Source: Agrococcus pavilionensis RW1 (GTDB lineage: Bacteria > Actinomycetota > Actinomycetes > Actinomycetales > Microbacteriaceae). From it: a stretch of DNA of 64,000 bases. The stretch covers positions 244,430 to 308,429 of the forward strand of contig NZ_ASHR01000014.1 of NCBI RefSeq assembly GCF_000400485.1. The letters run 5' to 3'. The notes beneath the pieces are model-generated. The model searched no databases and had not been told where the DNA came from. It was given only the letters and a program-made list of their open reading frames with translations. The translations under genes were made by a program, and so were the position numbers. Shown here piece by piece: positions 10,092 through 18,485 of the stretch (within the stretch, counting starts at the first letter, position 1; every line of letters starts with the position of its first letter).

Positions 10092-11310
10092 GCCGGCGCT
10101 CGCGCTCGCCGACTTCGAGGCGGCCCGCGAGCGGCTCGCCGGCATCGCGCAGGAGACGCCGATGGAGCGCTCCCGCTACCTGAGCGGCATGCACGGCGCC
10201 GAGGTCTTCCTCAAGTGCGAGAACCTGCAGCGCACGGGCGCGTACAAGATCCGCGGCGCCTACAACATGCTCGCGAAGCTGCCGCCCGAGGCGCGTGAGC
10301 CCGGCGTCGTCGCAGCCTCGGCCGGCAACCACGCGCAGGGCGTCGCCTTCGCCGCGACCGCGCTCGGCATGCCCGCGACGATCTTCATGCCGGTCGGGGT
10401 CGCGCTGCCGAAGCTGCAGGCGACGCGCGACTACGGCGCGGCCGTCGAGCTGCGCGGCCTCGACTTCCAGACCGCGCTCGCCGCGGCGCTCGAGCACGTC
10501 GAGCGCACGGGCGCGACCTTCGTGCCGCCCTACGACCACCGCGACGTCATCGAGGGGCAGGGCACGGTCGGTCTCGAGATCCTCGACCAGGTGCCGGATG
10601 CGTCCACGGTCGTCGTGCCGATCGGCGGCGGCGGGCTCGCGGCCGGGGTGGCGTCCGCCATCCGGCTGCGCGCGGCGGCCCAGGGCCGCGAGGTCCGCAT
10701 CGTCGGCGTGCAGGCGGAGCGCGCGGCGAGCTACGTGCCGTCGCTCGCCGCGGGGGAGCCGACGACCATCGATGCGCTCCCGACGATCGCCGACGGCATC
10801 GCGGTCGCGCGGCCCGGCGCGCTGCCCTTCGCGATCATCCGCGATGCGGTCGACGAGGTCGTGACCGTGAGCGACGACGACATCGCCCGCGCGATGATCA
10901 TGCTGCTCGAGCGGGCGAAGCTCGTCGTCGAGCCCTCCGGGGCGGTCGCGACGGCGGCGATCATGACGGGACTCGTCGCCTCCGACGGTCCCACGGTCGC
11001 GGTGCTCTCGGGCGGCAACATCGACCCGCTGTTCATGGAGCGGGTGATCTCGCGCGGCCTCGCCGCGTCGCAGCGCTACCTCAAGGTGCGCATCGCGCTG
11101 CCCGACCGACCCGGCCAGCTCGCGATCATCGCGCAGATCGTCTCGGACGAGCAGGCGAACGTCGTCGAGGTGCTGCACTCGCAGCACAACGCCTGGACCT
11201 CGATCAGCGACGTGTCGATCGACATCTCGGTCACGACGCGCGGACCGGAGCACGCCGATCGCGTGCTCGAGGCGCTCCGGCGCGCGGGCTACGAGCCGCA
11301 GGTGCTCTGA
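10078..11310 (+). CDS. ilvA: Threonine ammonia-lyase (threonine deaminase) with C-terminal ACT domain
   Basis: The enzyme converts threonine to 2-oxobutyrate and ammonia, the first step to isoleucine. The 410-residue product has the PLP lysine in RTGAYKIRGAY (about residue 58), SAGNHAQGVA (about 81), the glycine-rich phosphate loop GGGGLAAGV (about 183) and an ACT-like domain from about residue 335 (RPGQLAIIAQIV). This is the short form with one ACT-like domain, common in actinobacteria. Its allosteric behaviour cannot be predicted. The ATG overlaps the AI-2E gene. The ilvDBNC and leuB-ilvE genes elsewhere in this window complete the pathway. Confidence 0.92.
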   Translation: MSGAEPALALADFEAARERLAGIAQETPMERSRYLSGMHGAEVFLKCENLQRTGAYKIRGAYNMLAKLPPEAREPGVVAASAGNHAQGVAFAATALGMPATIFMPVGVALPKLQATRDYGAAVELRGLDFQTALAAALEHVERTGATFVPPYDHRDVIEGQGTVGLEILDQVPDASTVVVPIGGGGLAAGVASAIRLRAAAQGREVRIVGVQAERAASYVPSLAAGEPTTIDALPTIADGIAVARPGALPFAIIRDAVDEVVTVSDDDIARAMIMLLERAKLVVEPSGAVATAAIMTGLVASDGPTVAVLSGGNIDPLFMERVISRGLAASQRYLKVRIALPDRPGQLAIIAQIVSDEQANVVEVLHSQHNAWTSISDVSIDISVTTRGPEHADRVLEALRRAGYEPQVL

Positions 11311-11335
11311 GGCCTCAGGCTCTCAGCTCCACCGC

Positions 11336-11824
11336 TCAGCCGCGGTACGTCTCGACGTTCTTGATCTCGACCTGGATCGTCGCGCCGGTGGGCGTCTCGT
11401 AGGTCGCGCTCTCGCCGATGCGCTTGCCGATGATCGCGCGGCCCAGGGGGCTCGCCTCGCTGTAGACGTCGAGGTCGTCGCCAGCCTCGGCGATCTCGCG
11501 GTTCCCGACGAGGAACGTCGCCTCGTCCCCCGCGATCGTCGCGGTCACGACGGTGCCGGGCTCGACGACCCCGTCGGCCTCGGGCGCCTCGCCGACCTTG
11601 GCGGTGCGGAGGAGCTGCACGACCTGCGCGATGCGGGCCTCGACCTGCGCCTGGTCGTCCTTGGCGGCGTGGTAGCCGCCGTTCTCCTTGAGGTCGCCCT
11701 CGTCGCGGGCCTCTTCGATGCGCTTGGCGATCTCGGCGCGCACGGGGCCCTGGAGGTGCTCGAGCTCTGCCTGCAGGCGGTCGTACGCCTCCTGCGAGAG
11801 CCAGGTCGCCGTGGTGCCGTTCAT
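11336..11824 (-). CDS. greA: Transcription elongation factor GreA
   Basis: GreA rescues backtracked RNA polymerase by stimulating transcript cleavage. The 162-residue protein has the N-terminal coiled coil with the acidic tip (RDEGDLKENGGYHAAKD near residue 45) and a C-terminal FKBP-like domain ending in ATIQVEIKNVETYRG. The ATG at 11824 has a CAGGAGA ribosome site 7 nt upstream. The longer frame upstream is not supported. It lies next to DUF4307 and mca as in Mycobacterium tuberculosis (Rv1080c-Rv1082), which supports the assignment. Confidence 0.96.
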   Translation of the reverse strand: MNGTTATWLSQEAYDRLQAELEHLQGPVRAEIAKRIEEARDEGDLKENGGYHAAKDDQAQVEARIAQVVQLLRTAKVGEAPEADGVVEPGTVVTATIAGDEATFLVGNREIAEAGDDLDVYSEASPLGRAIIGKRIGESATYETPTGATIQVEIKNVETYRG

Positions 11825-11879
11825 GTCGTCTCCTGATATGCACAGAACCGGCCCCGAGTGGGCCGGTCCGTCACCCAGT

Positions 11880-12272
11880 CTATGGCAGCCAGCACTCCGA
11901 GACCAATCCCGTGGTCGGGCGCTCGGTCGTGCGCACCTCGAGCACATGGGTCTCGGTGCGGCGTTCCGAGGCCGGCAGATCGGTCTCGCGCCAGCCCACG
12001 ATCGTGTACGCGCTGTTGAGCGCCTCGACGGCGCAGCTGACCGGTGTGCCCGGTTCGACCGTCACCTCGAAGACGACCTCGATCGTCGAGTCGTCGACGA
12101 TCTCGAAGCCGAGGTCGCGAGTCTGGAGCGTCGTGCGGGAGAGATCGGTGCCGAGCGACCACACCCACAGCGTCGCCGTGACGAGCACCGCGAGGCCCGC
12201 GACGATGCCGAGCGCCCGTTCGCGGCGCGACCACGCGCGCGTTCGCCCGTAGCGGGCTTCGAGATGGGTCAT
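11880..12272 (-). CDS. DUF4307 domain-containing membrane protein
   Basis: This 130-residue protein has a basic N-terminus with the YGRT motif, one membrane segment at about residues 22-40 and an extracytoplasmic β-rich domain with two cysteines (SCAVEALN and ECWLP). These match DUF4307, found between greA and mca in many actinobacteria. Function is unknown. It is transcribed away from mca, with 88 bp between the starts, and its stop lies 55 bp before the greA start, so greA may be read from the same promoter. Confidence 0.85.
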   Translation of the reverse strand: MTHLEARYGRTRAWSRRERALGIVAGLAVLVTATLWVWSLGTDLSRTTLQTRDLGFEIVDDSTIEVVFEVTVEPGTPVSCAVEALNSAYTIVGWRETDLPASERRTETHVLEVRTTERPTTGLVSECWLP

Positions 12273-12360
12273 CGGGGCCTGTCGTGGGAGGATGGACGGT
12301 GGATCCAGCCTACTCGCCGCGCCGATCGGCGCTGTGGGGGCTGCGGGGGAGGGAGATGCC

Positions 12361-13215
12361 GTGCGACGGCTGCTCGCGGTGCACGCGCACCCGGACGACG
12401 AGTCGAGCAAGGGCGCGGCGACGCTCGCCCGGTACGCCGCGGAGGGCGCCGAGGTCACCGTCGTCTCCTGCACGGGCGGCGAGAGCGGGAGCGTGCTCAA
12501 CGAGCGCTTCGAGGACCGCGCCCGAGCGGCGCGCGACATGGCGGGCCTGCGCAGGATCGAGATGCGCGCGGCCCAGCAGGCGCTCGGCATCGACCACGCG
12601 TGGCTCGGCTACCTCGACTCGGGGCTGCCCGACGAGGGGGAGCCGCTGCGCTCGCTCTCCTTCGCCACGATCCCGGTCGAGGTCTCCGGGCGCGCGCTCG
12701 TGCGACTCGTCCGTCGCCTCAAGCCGCAGGTCGTCATCACCTACGACGAGACGGGCGGCTACCCGCACCCCGACCACATCCGCTGCCACGAGGTGACGAT
12801 GTGGGCGCTCGAGCACGCGGCGGAGGGGCTCCCGGAGCTCGGCGAGCCGTGGGAGGTGCAGAAGCTCTACTTCGACCGCTCGATGACGGGCGTGCGCCTG
12901 CAGGCGCTGCTCGCGGCGCTCGAGGCAGCGACGCCCGACGACGAGCGGCTGCCGATGGTGCGCGAGTGGGCGGCGCGGCTCGCGGAGCGCCCCGCGACGA
13001 TGACGACGCGCGTGCACGTCGGCGATCACTTCGAGGCCCGCGACACGGCCCTTCGCGCCCACGCGAGCCAGGTCGATCCCGAGTCGCGCTTCTTCTTCTG
13101 GCCGAACGAGCTGCTGCGCTCGACGTGGCCGACCGACGACTACCAGCTGGTGCGATCGCGCATCGCCGCGGCGGACGATGAGGACGACCTGTTCGCGGGC
13201 GTCGAGGAGGACTGA
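12361..13215 (+). CDS. mca: Mycothiol S-conjugate amidase
   Basis: Mca cleaves mycothiol S-conjugates to a mercapturic acid and GlcN-Ins, a detoxification step unique to mycothiol-producing actinobacteria. The 284-residue zinc hydrolase begins with the LmbE-family metal motif AHPDDESSKG (about residue 8). It also has YDETGGYPHPDHIRCHE (about 125), including a second zinc histidine. Its length and its greA/DUF4307 neighbourhood favour Mca over the related deacetylase MshB. The GTG at 12361 follows a GGGGGAGGGAG stretch. An ATG at 12356 is out of frame. Confidence 0.92.
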   Translation: MRRLLAVHAHPDDESSKGAATLARYAAEGAEVTVVSCTGGESGSVLNERFEDRARAARDMAGLRRIEMRAAQQALGIDHAWLGYLDSGLPDEGEPLRSLSFATIPVEVSGRALVRLVRRLKPQVVITYDETGGYPHPDHIRCHEVTMWALEHAAEGLPELGEPWEVQKLYFDRSMTGVRLQALLAALEAATPDDERLPMVREWAARLAERPATMTTRVHVGDHFEARDTALRAHASQVDPESRFFFWPNELLRSTWPTDDYQLVRSRIAAADDEDDLFAGVEED

Positions 13216-13526
13216 TGCTGCTGCGCACGCCCGACGAGCTCGGCTTCGACCCCAACCAGGTGACGCCGGGCTGGATCGGCTTCACCGCGACCGCCCTCGT
13301 CGGCGCCGTCATCATCCTGCTGCTGTTCGACTTCAACCGCCGCGTGCGCCGCATCAACAACCGCGCCGAGGCGAAGGAGCGCATCGAGGCGGAGCTCGCG
13401 GCCCGCGACGCCGCGCTCGAGGGCGCCGAGCCTCCGCTCGACGAGCGAGCGGGAGGCGACGCCGAGCAGGACCGCGCCGCCGACGTCGGCCCGCCGCAGG
13501 GGGACTCCGGCCGCACGGGCGCCTGA
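13215..13526 (+). CDS. Small single-pass membrane protein downstream of mca
   Basis: The 103-residue product has one membrane segment at about residues 14-36 (TPGWIGFTATALVGAVIILL). It is followed by a basic RRVRRINNRAEAKERIEAEL helix and a polar, acidic C-terminal tail. Its ATG overlaps the mca stop by one base, so it is co-translated. M. tuberculosis has a small membrane protein (Rv1083) at the same place. Function is unknown. Confidence 0.8.
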   Translation: MLLRTPDELGFDPNQVTPGWIGFTATALVGAVIILLLFDFNRRVRRINNRAEAKERIEAELAARDAALEGAEPPLDERAGGDAEQDRAADVGPPQGDSGRTGA

Positions 13527-13532
13527 CGCGCA

Positions 13533-13946
13533 TCAGAGGACGTTCACGGACGTCGCGCGCCACTTGCCGTCGAGCCCCTCGAGCCGGATCGCGACGGCGC
13601 GCGTGCGCCCGGCCGAGCGCACCACCGCGGCGCCCTCGACCACGCCGTCGGCAGGATGGCACGCGCGCACGCTGCTGACCTCGAACCCCGGCACGGTGCG
13701 GGTGAGCTGTCGGCCGCGCCGACGGCGCGCGGCGAGCGCCCGCTCGGTGAGCTGGTCGTAGGTCGACTCGGTCACCCAGCGCGCGATCTGCTGCACGTCG
13801 CGCACCCCGAGCAGGATCTCGATCACGCGTGCGGTGAGGTTCTCGAGCAGCGGCACGGGGTCGGGCAGCTCTGCCGACGAGCAGGGCTGGAAGTCGAAGA
13901 ACTCCTCCGCGTCGACCGATGTCATCCGTCGTCTGTGGGTCTCCAC
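13533..13946 (-). CDS. Rv3235 family protein
   Basis: The 137-residue protein matches the Rv3235 family: a proline-rich N-terminus, a helical ARVIEILLGVRDVQQIARWV segment at about residues 40-58, then VSSVRACHPADGVVEGAAVV and a terminal DGKWRATSVNVL. These proteins have an NTF2/SecM-like look, but function is unproven. The GTG at 13946 is chosen because GAGGGGGC lies about 8 nt upstream. An ATG at 13925 is the alternative. It converges with the mca operon, with 6 nt between stops. Confidence 0.75.
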   Translation of the reverse strand: METHRRRMTSVDAEEFFDFQPCSSAELPDPVPLLENLTARVIEILLGVRDVQQIARWVTESTYDQLTERALAARRRRGRQLTRTVPGFEVSSVRACHPADGVVEGAAVVRSAGRTRAVAIRLEGLDGKWRATSVNVL

Positions 13947-14104
13947 GCGCCGCCCCCTCGCATCCGCCGTGCCCCCGCGGCGGCCCGAGAAGGCACCGTC
14001 GTGGGGGCGAACATAGTCGTAACGGTGTTCTGCGCGTGATGGGCAGTTCTGCCCTGTGGAGAACGCGGTGGGCGCGAGAGGCCGCCGCGGTTAGATTCGC
14101 CCGC

Positions 14105-14674
14105 GTGCGGTTCGAGGACCTCTTCGACGATCTCGAGAGCCAGCTCGAGGCCGAGCTGGGCGCCGAGCGGCGCGATCTCGAGGCCGAGGAGGAGCGCTTC
14201 CGCATCGGCCGGCTCGAGCTGCGCGACCGCATCGCGGCGGCGCCGCGCACGCTCGACCTCGCCCTGCGCGCGGGCGGACGACTGCGGCTGCGGCGCATGG
14301 CGCTCGGCCGCGACTGGCTCAACGGCATCGTGCTCGAGGGCGCGCCGGCAGAGAGCGGCGCGATCGTGCCGCTGCACGCGATCGTCGGCGTCGAGCTCGA
14401 TCACGACGGAGTGCTGGAGTCCGCGCGCGCGGTGCGAGAGCCCGGCGACCTGCAGGCGCGGCTGAGCTTCGGCTTCGCGCTGCGCGACCTCGCCCGCCGT
14501 CGCGCGACCGTCATCCTCGAGGGCCGAGCGCCGATCGCGGGGACGATCGACCGCGTCGGTCGCGACCACCTCGACCTCGCGGTGCACGAGCCGGGGGAGC
14601 GCCCGCGCCGCTCGAGCGTGCGCGCGTGGCGGCTCGTGCCCTTCTCGGCCTTCGACTGGGTGCGGCTGCCCTGA
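14105..14674 (+). CDS. Hypothetical actinobacterial protein
   Basis: I do not recognise a named domain. The 189-residue product has an acidic, charged helix at residues 1-45 (FEDLFDDLESQLEAEL). Then come two repeats of a small β-rich unit around residues 60-110 and 135-180, each resembling a single-strand nucleic-acid-binding or SH3-like barrel (RRMALGRDWLNGIVLEG; GTIDRVGRDHLDLAVHE). The GTG lies 7 nt after TAGATT (14092-14097), consistent with leaderless expression. It converges with the excisionase-type HTH gene, with 6 nt between them. Confidence 0.7.
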   Translation: MRFEDLFDDLESQLEAELGAERRDLEAEEERFRIGRLELRDRIAAAPRTLDLALRAGGRLRLRRMALGRDWLNGIVLEGAPAESGAIVPLHAIVGVELDHDGVLESARAVREPGDLQARLSFGFALRDLARRRATVILEGRAPIAGTIDRVGRDHLDLAVHEPGERPRRSSVRAWRLVPFSAFDWVRLP

Positions 14675-14680
14675 CCCCGC

Positions 14681-14929
14681 CTAGTGCTGGCCGAAGAGGT
14701 CGGCGACGCTCGCCGACTGCGCCTGCCGCCACAGGCCTCGGCGGCGCTCGAGCTCGAGCTCCCGGTCGATCCACGCCTGCACCTCGTCGTCGGCGATGCG
14801 CCACGCGCCGCGCACGCGCACCCCGACGAGGTCGCCGGCCTCGAGCAGCTCGACGACCGCGGTCGGCGAGGTGCCGAGCACCTCGGCGACATCGGCGAGG
14901 GCGAGGAATCGCCGCGGTGGCATCGACAT
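14681..14929 (-). CDS. Excisionase-family helix-turn-helix protein
   Basis: The 82-residue protein is almost entirely a MerR/Xis-like winged helix. It has LALADVAEVLGTSPTAVVELLEAG at about residues 9-32, then VRVRGAWRIADDEVQAWIDREL, typical of the HTH_17 excisionase family. The family includes small chromosomal DNA-binding proteins that are not linked to phages. No integrase is present nearby. The start is the ATG at 14929. The frame is open further upstream but overlaps the SAF-domain gene region. Confidence 0.82.
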   Translation of the reverse strand: MSMPPRRFLALADVAEVLGTSPTAVVELLEAGDLVGVRVRGAWRIADDEVQAWIDRELELERRRGLWRQAQSASVADLFGQH

Positions 14930-15038
14930 GGCCCCATTGTGGGCCAGTCCCGGTGGGAGTGCCCCGAGCCTGTGGAGAACTTCAGCGAAGCCGTGCGCGG
15001 CTCTGCGACGCTCGAGCGATCCGGGAGGGGAGGACGCC

Positions 15039-15650
15039 GTGGCCGCTCGCCGCACGTGGATGGACCCGAGGCTCGTGATCGGCGTCGCCCTCGTGCTCGC
15101 CTCGCTCGCGGGCGTCTGGCTCGTGGTGCAGCAGTCGTCGAGCAGCGATCGCGCGTGGGCGGCGACGCGCACGCTCCTGCCGGGCGACACCATCGCGGCG
15201 GGCGACGTCGCGCCGGTCGACGTGCGGCTGCCGCAGTCGCAGGAGCGCTACCTCGACGCGAGCGCCTCGCCGATCGGGATGGTGGTCGCCTCGACGATCG
15301 GCGAGGGCGAGGTGCTCCCGGTGCGCGCCGTCGGCGGGGCGGCGTCCGCGTCGCGCTCGGCCGTCGTGATCGAGCTCGACGGCGCGCTCCCGACCGCCGT
15401 GCGCGCCGGTGCGCTCGTCGACGTGTGGACGGCCGCGCCGAGCGACGACGGCTTCGAGGCGCCCGGGGTGCTCGTCGACGAGGCGATCGTCGTCGGGCTC
15501 GTCGAGGACGACGGCATCCTGGCATCGGCGGCGGCGCAGCTCGAGCTGCTCGTGCCGACCGATGCCACGGCCGCGCTGCTCGAGGCGATCGCCGACGAGC
15601 ACGCGCTCAGCGTCGTGCCGCTCGCGCAGCCGGTCGAGGCGGCGCCGTGA
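15039..15650 (+). CDS. SAF-domain protein (CpaB/RcpC-like)
   Basis: This 203-residue protein has one N-terminal membrane anchor (about residues 11-28). A SAF domain follows (TRTLLPGDTIAAGDVAPVDV, about 42-61), as in CpaB/RcpC, the periplasmic component of Flp/Tad pili. The GTG has GGGGAGG 7-13 nt upstream. Its stop overlaps the CpaE-like ATPase start by 4 nt. No Tad secretin, CpaF ATPase, TadBC or pilin gene is present in this window, so it could serve a reduced or dispersed Tad system. Confidence 0.85.
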   Translation: MAARRTWMDPRLVIGVALVLASLAGVWLVVQQSSSSDRAWAATRTLLPGDTIAAGDVAPVDVRLPQSQERYLDASASPIGMVVASTIGEGEVLPVRAVGGAASASRSAVVIELDGALPTAVRAGALVDVWTAAPSDDGFEAPGVLVDEAIVVGLVEDDGILASAAAQLELLVPTDATAALLEAIADEHALSVVPLAQPVEAAP

Positions 15651-16900
15651 GCGTGCTCGCCGTCTCCGCGCCGCTCGAGCGGGAGGATGCGATCGTGCGC
15701 GAGGCCGCGCGGCACGGGCACCGCGTCGCGATCCGCGCCGCGACGGCCGCCGATCTCATCGACCGGCTCGCCGCGAGGTCGAGCGACGCCGCGCCGGCGC
15801 TCGACCTCGTGCTCGTCGTCGCCGACGAGCACCACGCGAGTCGGGCGCTCGTCGACGCGTGCGACGCCCGCGGCCTCCGACTCGTGGCGCTCGCCGACGA
15901 TGCCGCCGAGCGCGCGAGGGCGCGCACGCTCGGGCTCGAGGCCGTCGCGTGGGCCGACGGGTTCGCGGCGATCGAGGCCGCGGCGGCACCCGCGGCCGCG
16001 GGGCTGCCCTCGCGCTCGCGCCCCCGCGGGAGGGTCATCACCGTGTGGGGGCCTGCGGGAGCACCGGGTCGCACGACGACGGCGATCGCGCTCGCCGCGG
16101 AGCTCGCGCTGCTCGGCGGCTCGACCGCGCTCGTCGACGCCGACACGACGAGCGCCTCGATCGCGCCCGCGCTCGGCCTGCTCGACGAGTCGCCCGGCTT
16201 CGCGGCGGCCGCGAGGCTCGCCCGCGCGGGGAGCCTGACGGTCGACGAGCTCGACCGCATCGCGCAGCAGGTGCCCACGATGGGCGGCGTGCTGCGCGTG
16301 CTCACCGGCATCGGCCGCGCGAGCCGCTGGCCCGAGCTCGGCGCCGACCGCGTCGCTGAGGTGCTCGAGCGCTGCCGTGACTGGGCCGACGCGACGGTCG
16401 TCGACGTCGCCTCGAGCCTCGAGCAGGACGAGGAGATCTCGAGCGACATGTTCGCGCCGCGCCGGCACGCCGCGACGCTCGCGGCGCTCGAGGCGGCCGA
16501 CGAGGTCGTGGTCGTCGCGAGTGGCGACGCCGTGGGCGTCGCGCGGCTCGTGCGGGCCCTGCCGGAGCTGCGGGCGATCGCTCCGAGCGCGCGCACGCGC
16601 GTCGTCGTCAACAAGCTGCGCCCGTCGGCGGTCGGCGTCGCGCCCGAGCGCGCCGTGCAGGAGACGCTGCGGCGGCTCGCGCAGGTGAGCCCCGCCGCGT
16701 GCTGGCCGTTCGATGGCCGGGCGGCCGACGCGGCGCTGCTCGAGGGACGACCGCTCGTCGACGTCGCGGGCCGCTCGCGGCTCCGGCGGCGCGTGCAGGA
16801 GCTCGCGCTCGCGCTCCAGCCGCGGGAGGCGCAGCCGAGCCGAGCGTCGCTGCGCGCGGCCGAGCGGCCGCGGCGCGCGTGGAGGGCCGCGGTACGCTGA
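15647..16900 (+). CDS. MinD/ParA-type ATPase, CpaE-like
   Basis: The 417-residue protein has an N-terminal receiver-like domain (residues 1-110) without a clear phospho-acceptor pattern. A P-loop ATPase domain begins at VWGPAGAPGRTTTAI (about 131-145). The Walker A is deviant: the second lysine position of GKGGxGKT is replaced (GPAGAPGRTT). Further switch-like segments are TALVDADTTSASI (about 162) and VVDVASSLEQDEE (about 250). A CpaE-like role in placing a Tad pilus or other polar complex is an inference from fusion and neighbour. The basic C-terminal tail is rich in arginine. Confidence 0.8.
   Translation: MSVLAVSAPLEREDAIVREAARHGHRVAIRAATAADLIDRLAARSSDAAPALDLVLVVADEHHASRALVDACDARGLRLVALADDAAERARARTLGLEAVAWADGFAAIEAAAAPAAAGLPSRSRPRGRVITVWGPAGAPGRTTTAIALAAELALLGGSTALVDADTTSASIAPALGLLDESPGFAAAARLARAGSLTVDELDRIAQQVPTMGGVLRVLTGIGRASRWPELGADRVAEVLERCRDWADATVVDVASSLEQDEEISSDMFAPRRHAATLAALEAADEVVVVASGDAVGVARLVRALPELRAIAPSARTRVVVNKLRPSAVGVAPERAVQETLRRLAQVSPAACWPFDGRAADAALLEGRPLVDVAGRSRLRRRVQELALALQPREAQPSRASLRAAERPRRAWRAAVR
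16893..16898 (+). promoter_or_regulatory. Probable -10 of the PdtaS-type kinase gene
   Basis: TACGCT ends 6 nt before the GTG at 16905 and overlaps the end of the preceding ATPase gene. The spacing is the same as at other leaderless-type starts in this window. Confidence 0.45.
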
Positions 16901-16904
16901 TCGG

Positions 16905-18413
16905 GTGACGAGCCTCACGTCGATCGCCCAGCGCTACGGGACCGTCGATGACGACGATCTGCGCTGGCTGCACCGGCTCGTCTCCGACTTCCAGCTGCTC
17001 GCCGACCTCGCCATCGGCGACATCGTGCTGTGGCTGCCGACCGGCGACGACGACGGCTTCATCGCCGCGCAGCACGCCCGCCCCGCAGGTGCCGCGACGC
17101 TCTTCTACCGCGACATCGTCGGTCAGCCGGTGCGGAACGCCTGGCGCGAGCAGGTCTCGCGCGCGTTCGCCGAGGGCGTCGCGCTCACGGGCGACTCGCC
17201 CGTGTGGGGGGCGGAGGGCGACGCGAAGGTGCGTGCGATCCCGGTGCGACGGCGCGAGGCGGAGCCCTCGACCCGAGTGGTCGAGCGGCCGATCGCCGTC
17301 ATCACGCGGCACTCGAACTACGCCGACACGCGCAGCGCCGGTCGGCTCGAGCGCACCTTCAAGGAGTGCGCCGACGAGCTCTTCCGCATGATCGCGGGCG
17401 CCGACTTCCCCGACCAGGCCGCGCCCACCGAGCCCAGGCGCGGTGCCGTGCGCGCATCCGACGGGCTCATGCGGCTCGATCAGGCGGGCGTCGTGACGTT
17501 CGCGAGCCCGAATGCCCTCTCGGCGTTCACGCGGCTCGGCTTCGACGGCGAGCTCGAGGGCGAGTCGCTCGCGGAGATCACGACCGAGCTGCTCGACGAC
17601 TCGCACGAGGTCGACGAGGCGCTGCCGCTCGTGGTCACCGGCCGCGCGCCGTGGCGCACCGACATCGAGACGCGACACGTGACGCTCTCGCTGCGCGCCG
17701 TGCCGCTGCGCGCGGGCGCCGAGCGGCTCGGGGCGATCGTGCTCGTGCGCGACGTGACCGACCTCCGGGTGCAGGAGCAGACGCTCATCACCAAGGACGC
17801 GACGATCCGCGAGATCCACCACCGGGTGAAGAACAACCTGCAGACCGTCGCCGCGCTGCTGCGCATCCAGTCGCGCCGCACGAAGAGCGACGAGGCGCGC
17901 ACGTCGCTGCAGGATGCCGAGCGACGCGTCTCGTCGATCGCGGTCGTGCACGACACCCTCTCGGAGGGGCTGAGCCAATCGGTCGACTTCGACGCCGTCT
18001 TCGATCGCGCGATGAAGCTCACGAGCGAGCTCGCGTCGCTGCACGCGGCCCGGGTGCGCACCGAGCGCATCGGCTCGTTCGGCGTGCTGCCGAGCGGCTA
18101 CGCGACGCCGCTCGCGCTCGCGCTCACGGAGCTCGTGACGAACGCCGTCGAGCACGGCCTCTCCGGCAAGCAGGACGGCCTCGTGCGGATCACCGCGCGG
18201 CGCGAGGCTGGCTGGCTCACGGTGCAGGTGTGTGACAACGGCGTGGGGCTGCCCGCCGGCCGCGTCGGCTCCGGGCTCGGCACGCAGATCGTGAAGACGC
18301 TCGTCACGGGCGAGCTCTCCGGCACGATCGACTGGGGAGCCCGCGCGGTCGAGGGCACCGAGGTGACGGTGCGGGTGCCGCTCGCCTACATCCGCGAGCC
18401 CGACGAGGACTGA
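16905..18413 (+). CDS. pdtaS: PdtaS-like sensor histidine kinase (GAF-PAS-HisKA_2)
   Basis: The 502-residue soluble kinase matches M. tuberculosis PdtaS in length and order: GAF-like domain (about 1-150), PAS domain (about 190-295), then a HisKA_2 dimerisation domain with the phospho-acceptor in EIHHRVKNNLQTVAALLR (about 303-320). A HATPase domain follows, with ELVTNAVEHG (about 409) and DNGVGLP. PdtaS phosphorylates the ANTAR-domain RNA-binding response regulator PdtaR, which is not in this window. whiB1 lies just downstream in opposite orientation, as in mycobacteria. No membrane segment is visible, so it acts in the cytoplasm. Confidence 0.92.
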   Translation: MTSLTSIAQRYGTVDDDDLRWLHRLVSDFQLLADLAIGDIVLWLPTGDDDGFIAAQHARPAGAATLFYRDIVGQPVRNAWREQVSRAFAEGVALTGDSPVWGAEGDAKVRAIPVRRREAEPSTRVVERPIAVITRHSNYADTRSAGRLERTFKECADELFRMIAGADFPDQAAPTEPRRGAVRASDGLMRLDQAGVVTFASPNALSAFTRLGFDGELEGESLAEITTELLDDSHEVDEALPLVVTGRAPWRTDIETRHVTLSLRAVPLRAGAERLGAIVLVRDVTDLRVQEQTLITKDATIREIHHRVKNNLQTVAALLRIQSRRTKSDEARTSLQDAERRVSSIAVVHDTLSEGLSQSVDFDAVFDRAMKLTSELASLHAARVRTERIGSFGVLPSGYATPLALALTELVTNAVEHGLSGKQDGLVRITARREAGWLTVQVCDNGVGLPAGRVGSGLGTQIVKTLVTGELSGTIDWGARAVEGTEVTVRVPLAYIREPDED

Positions 18414-18437
18414 GCCCGACGCATCCGCCCACGAAGA

Positions 18438-18465
18438 AGCGGGGCCGCCCTCAGGCGACCCCGCT
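18438..18465. terminator. Bidirectional hairpin between the PdtaS-type kinase and whiB
   Basis: AGCGGGG…CCCCGCT arms with an inner CGCC/GGCG pair and one mismatch close on a CTCA loop. It sits between the two convergent stop codons (18413 and 18486) and can serve both transcripts. There is no T tract. Confidence 0.65.
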
Positions 18466-18485
18466 CTCGATGCTGCTGCTGAGCG

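Noticed and set aside
11311..11335. Terminator between threonine ammonia-lyase and greA
   Set aside because: The 25-nt gap holds only a short GCCT/AGGC match, too weak to call a hairpin.
14681..14929. Excisionase-type HTH as a sign of an integrated element
   Set aside because: No integrase, att repeat or phage gene is nearby; excisionase-like small HTH proteins are also common chromosomal genes.
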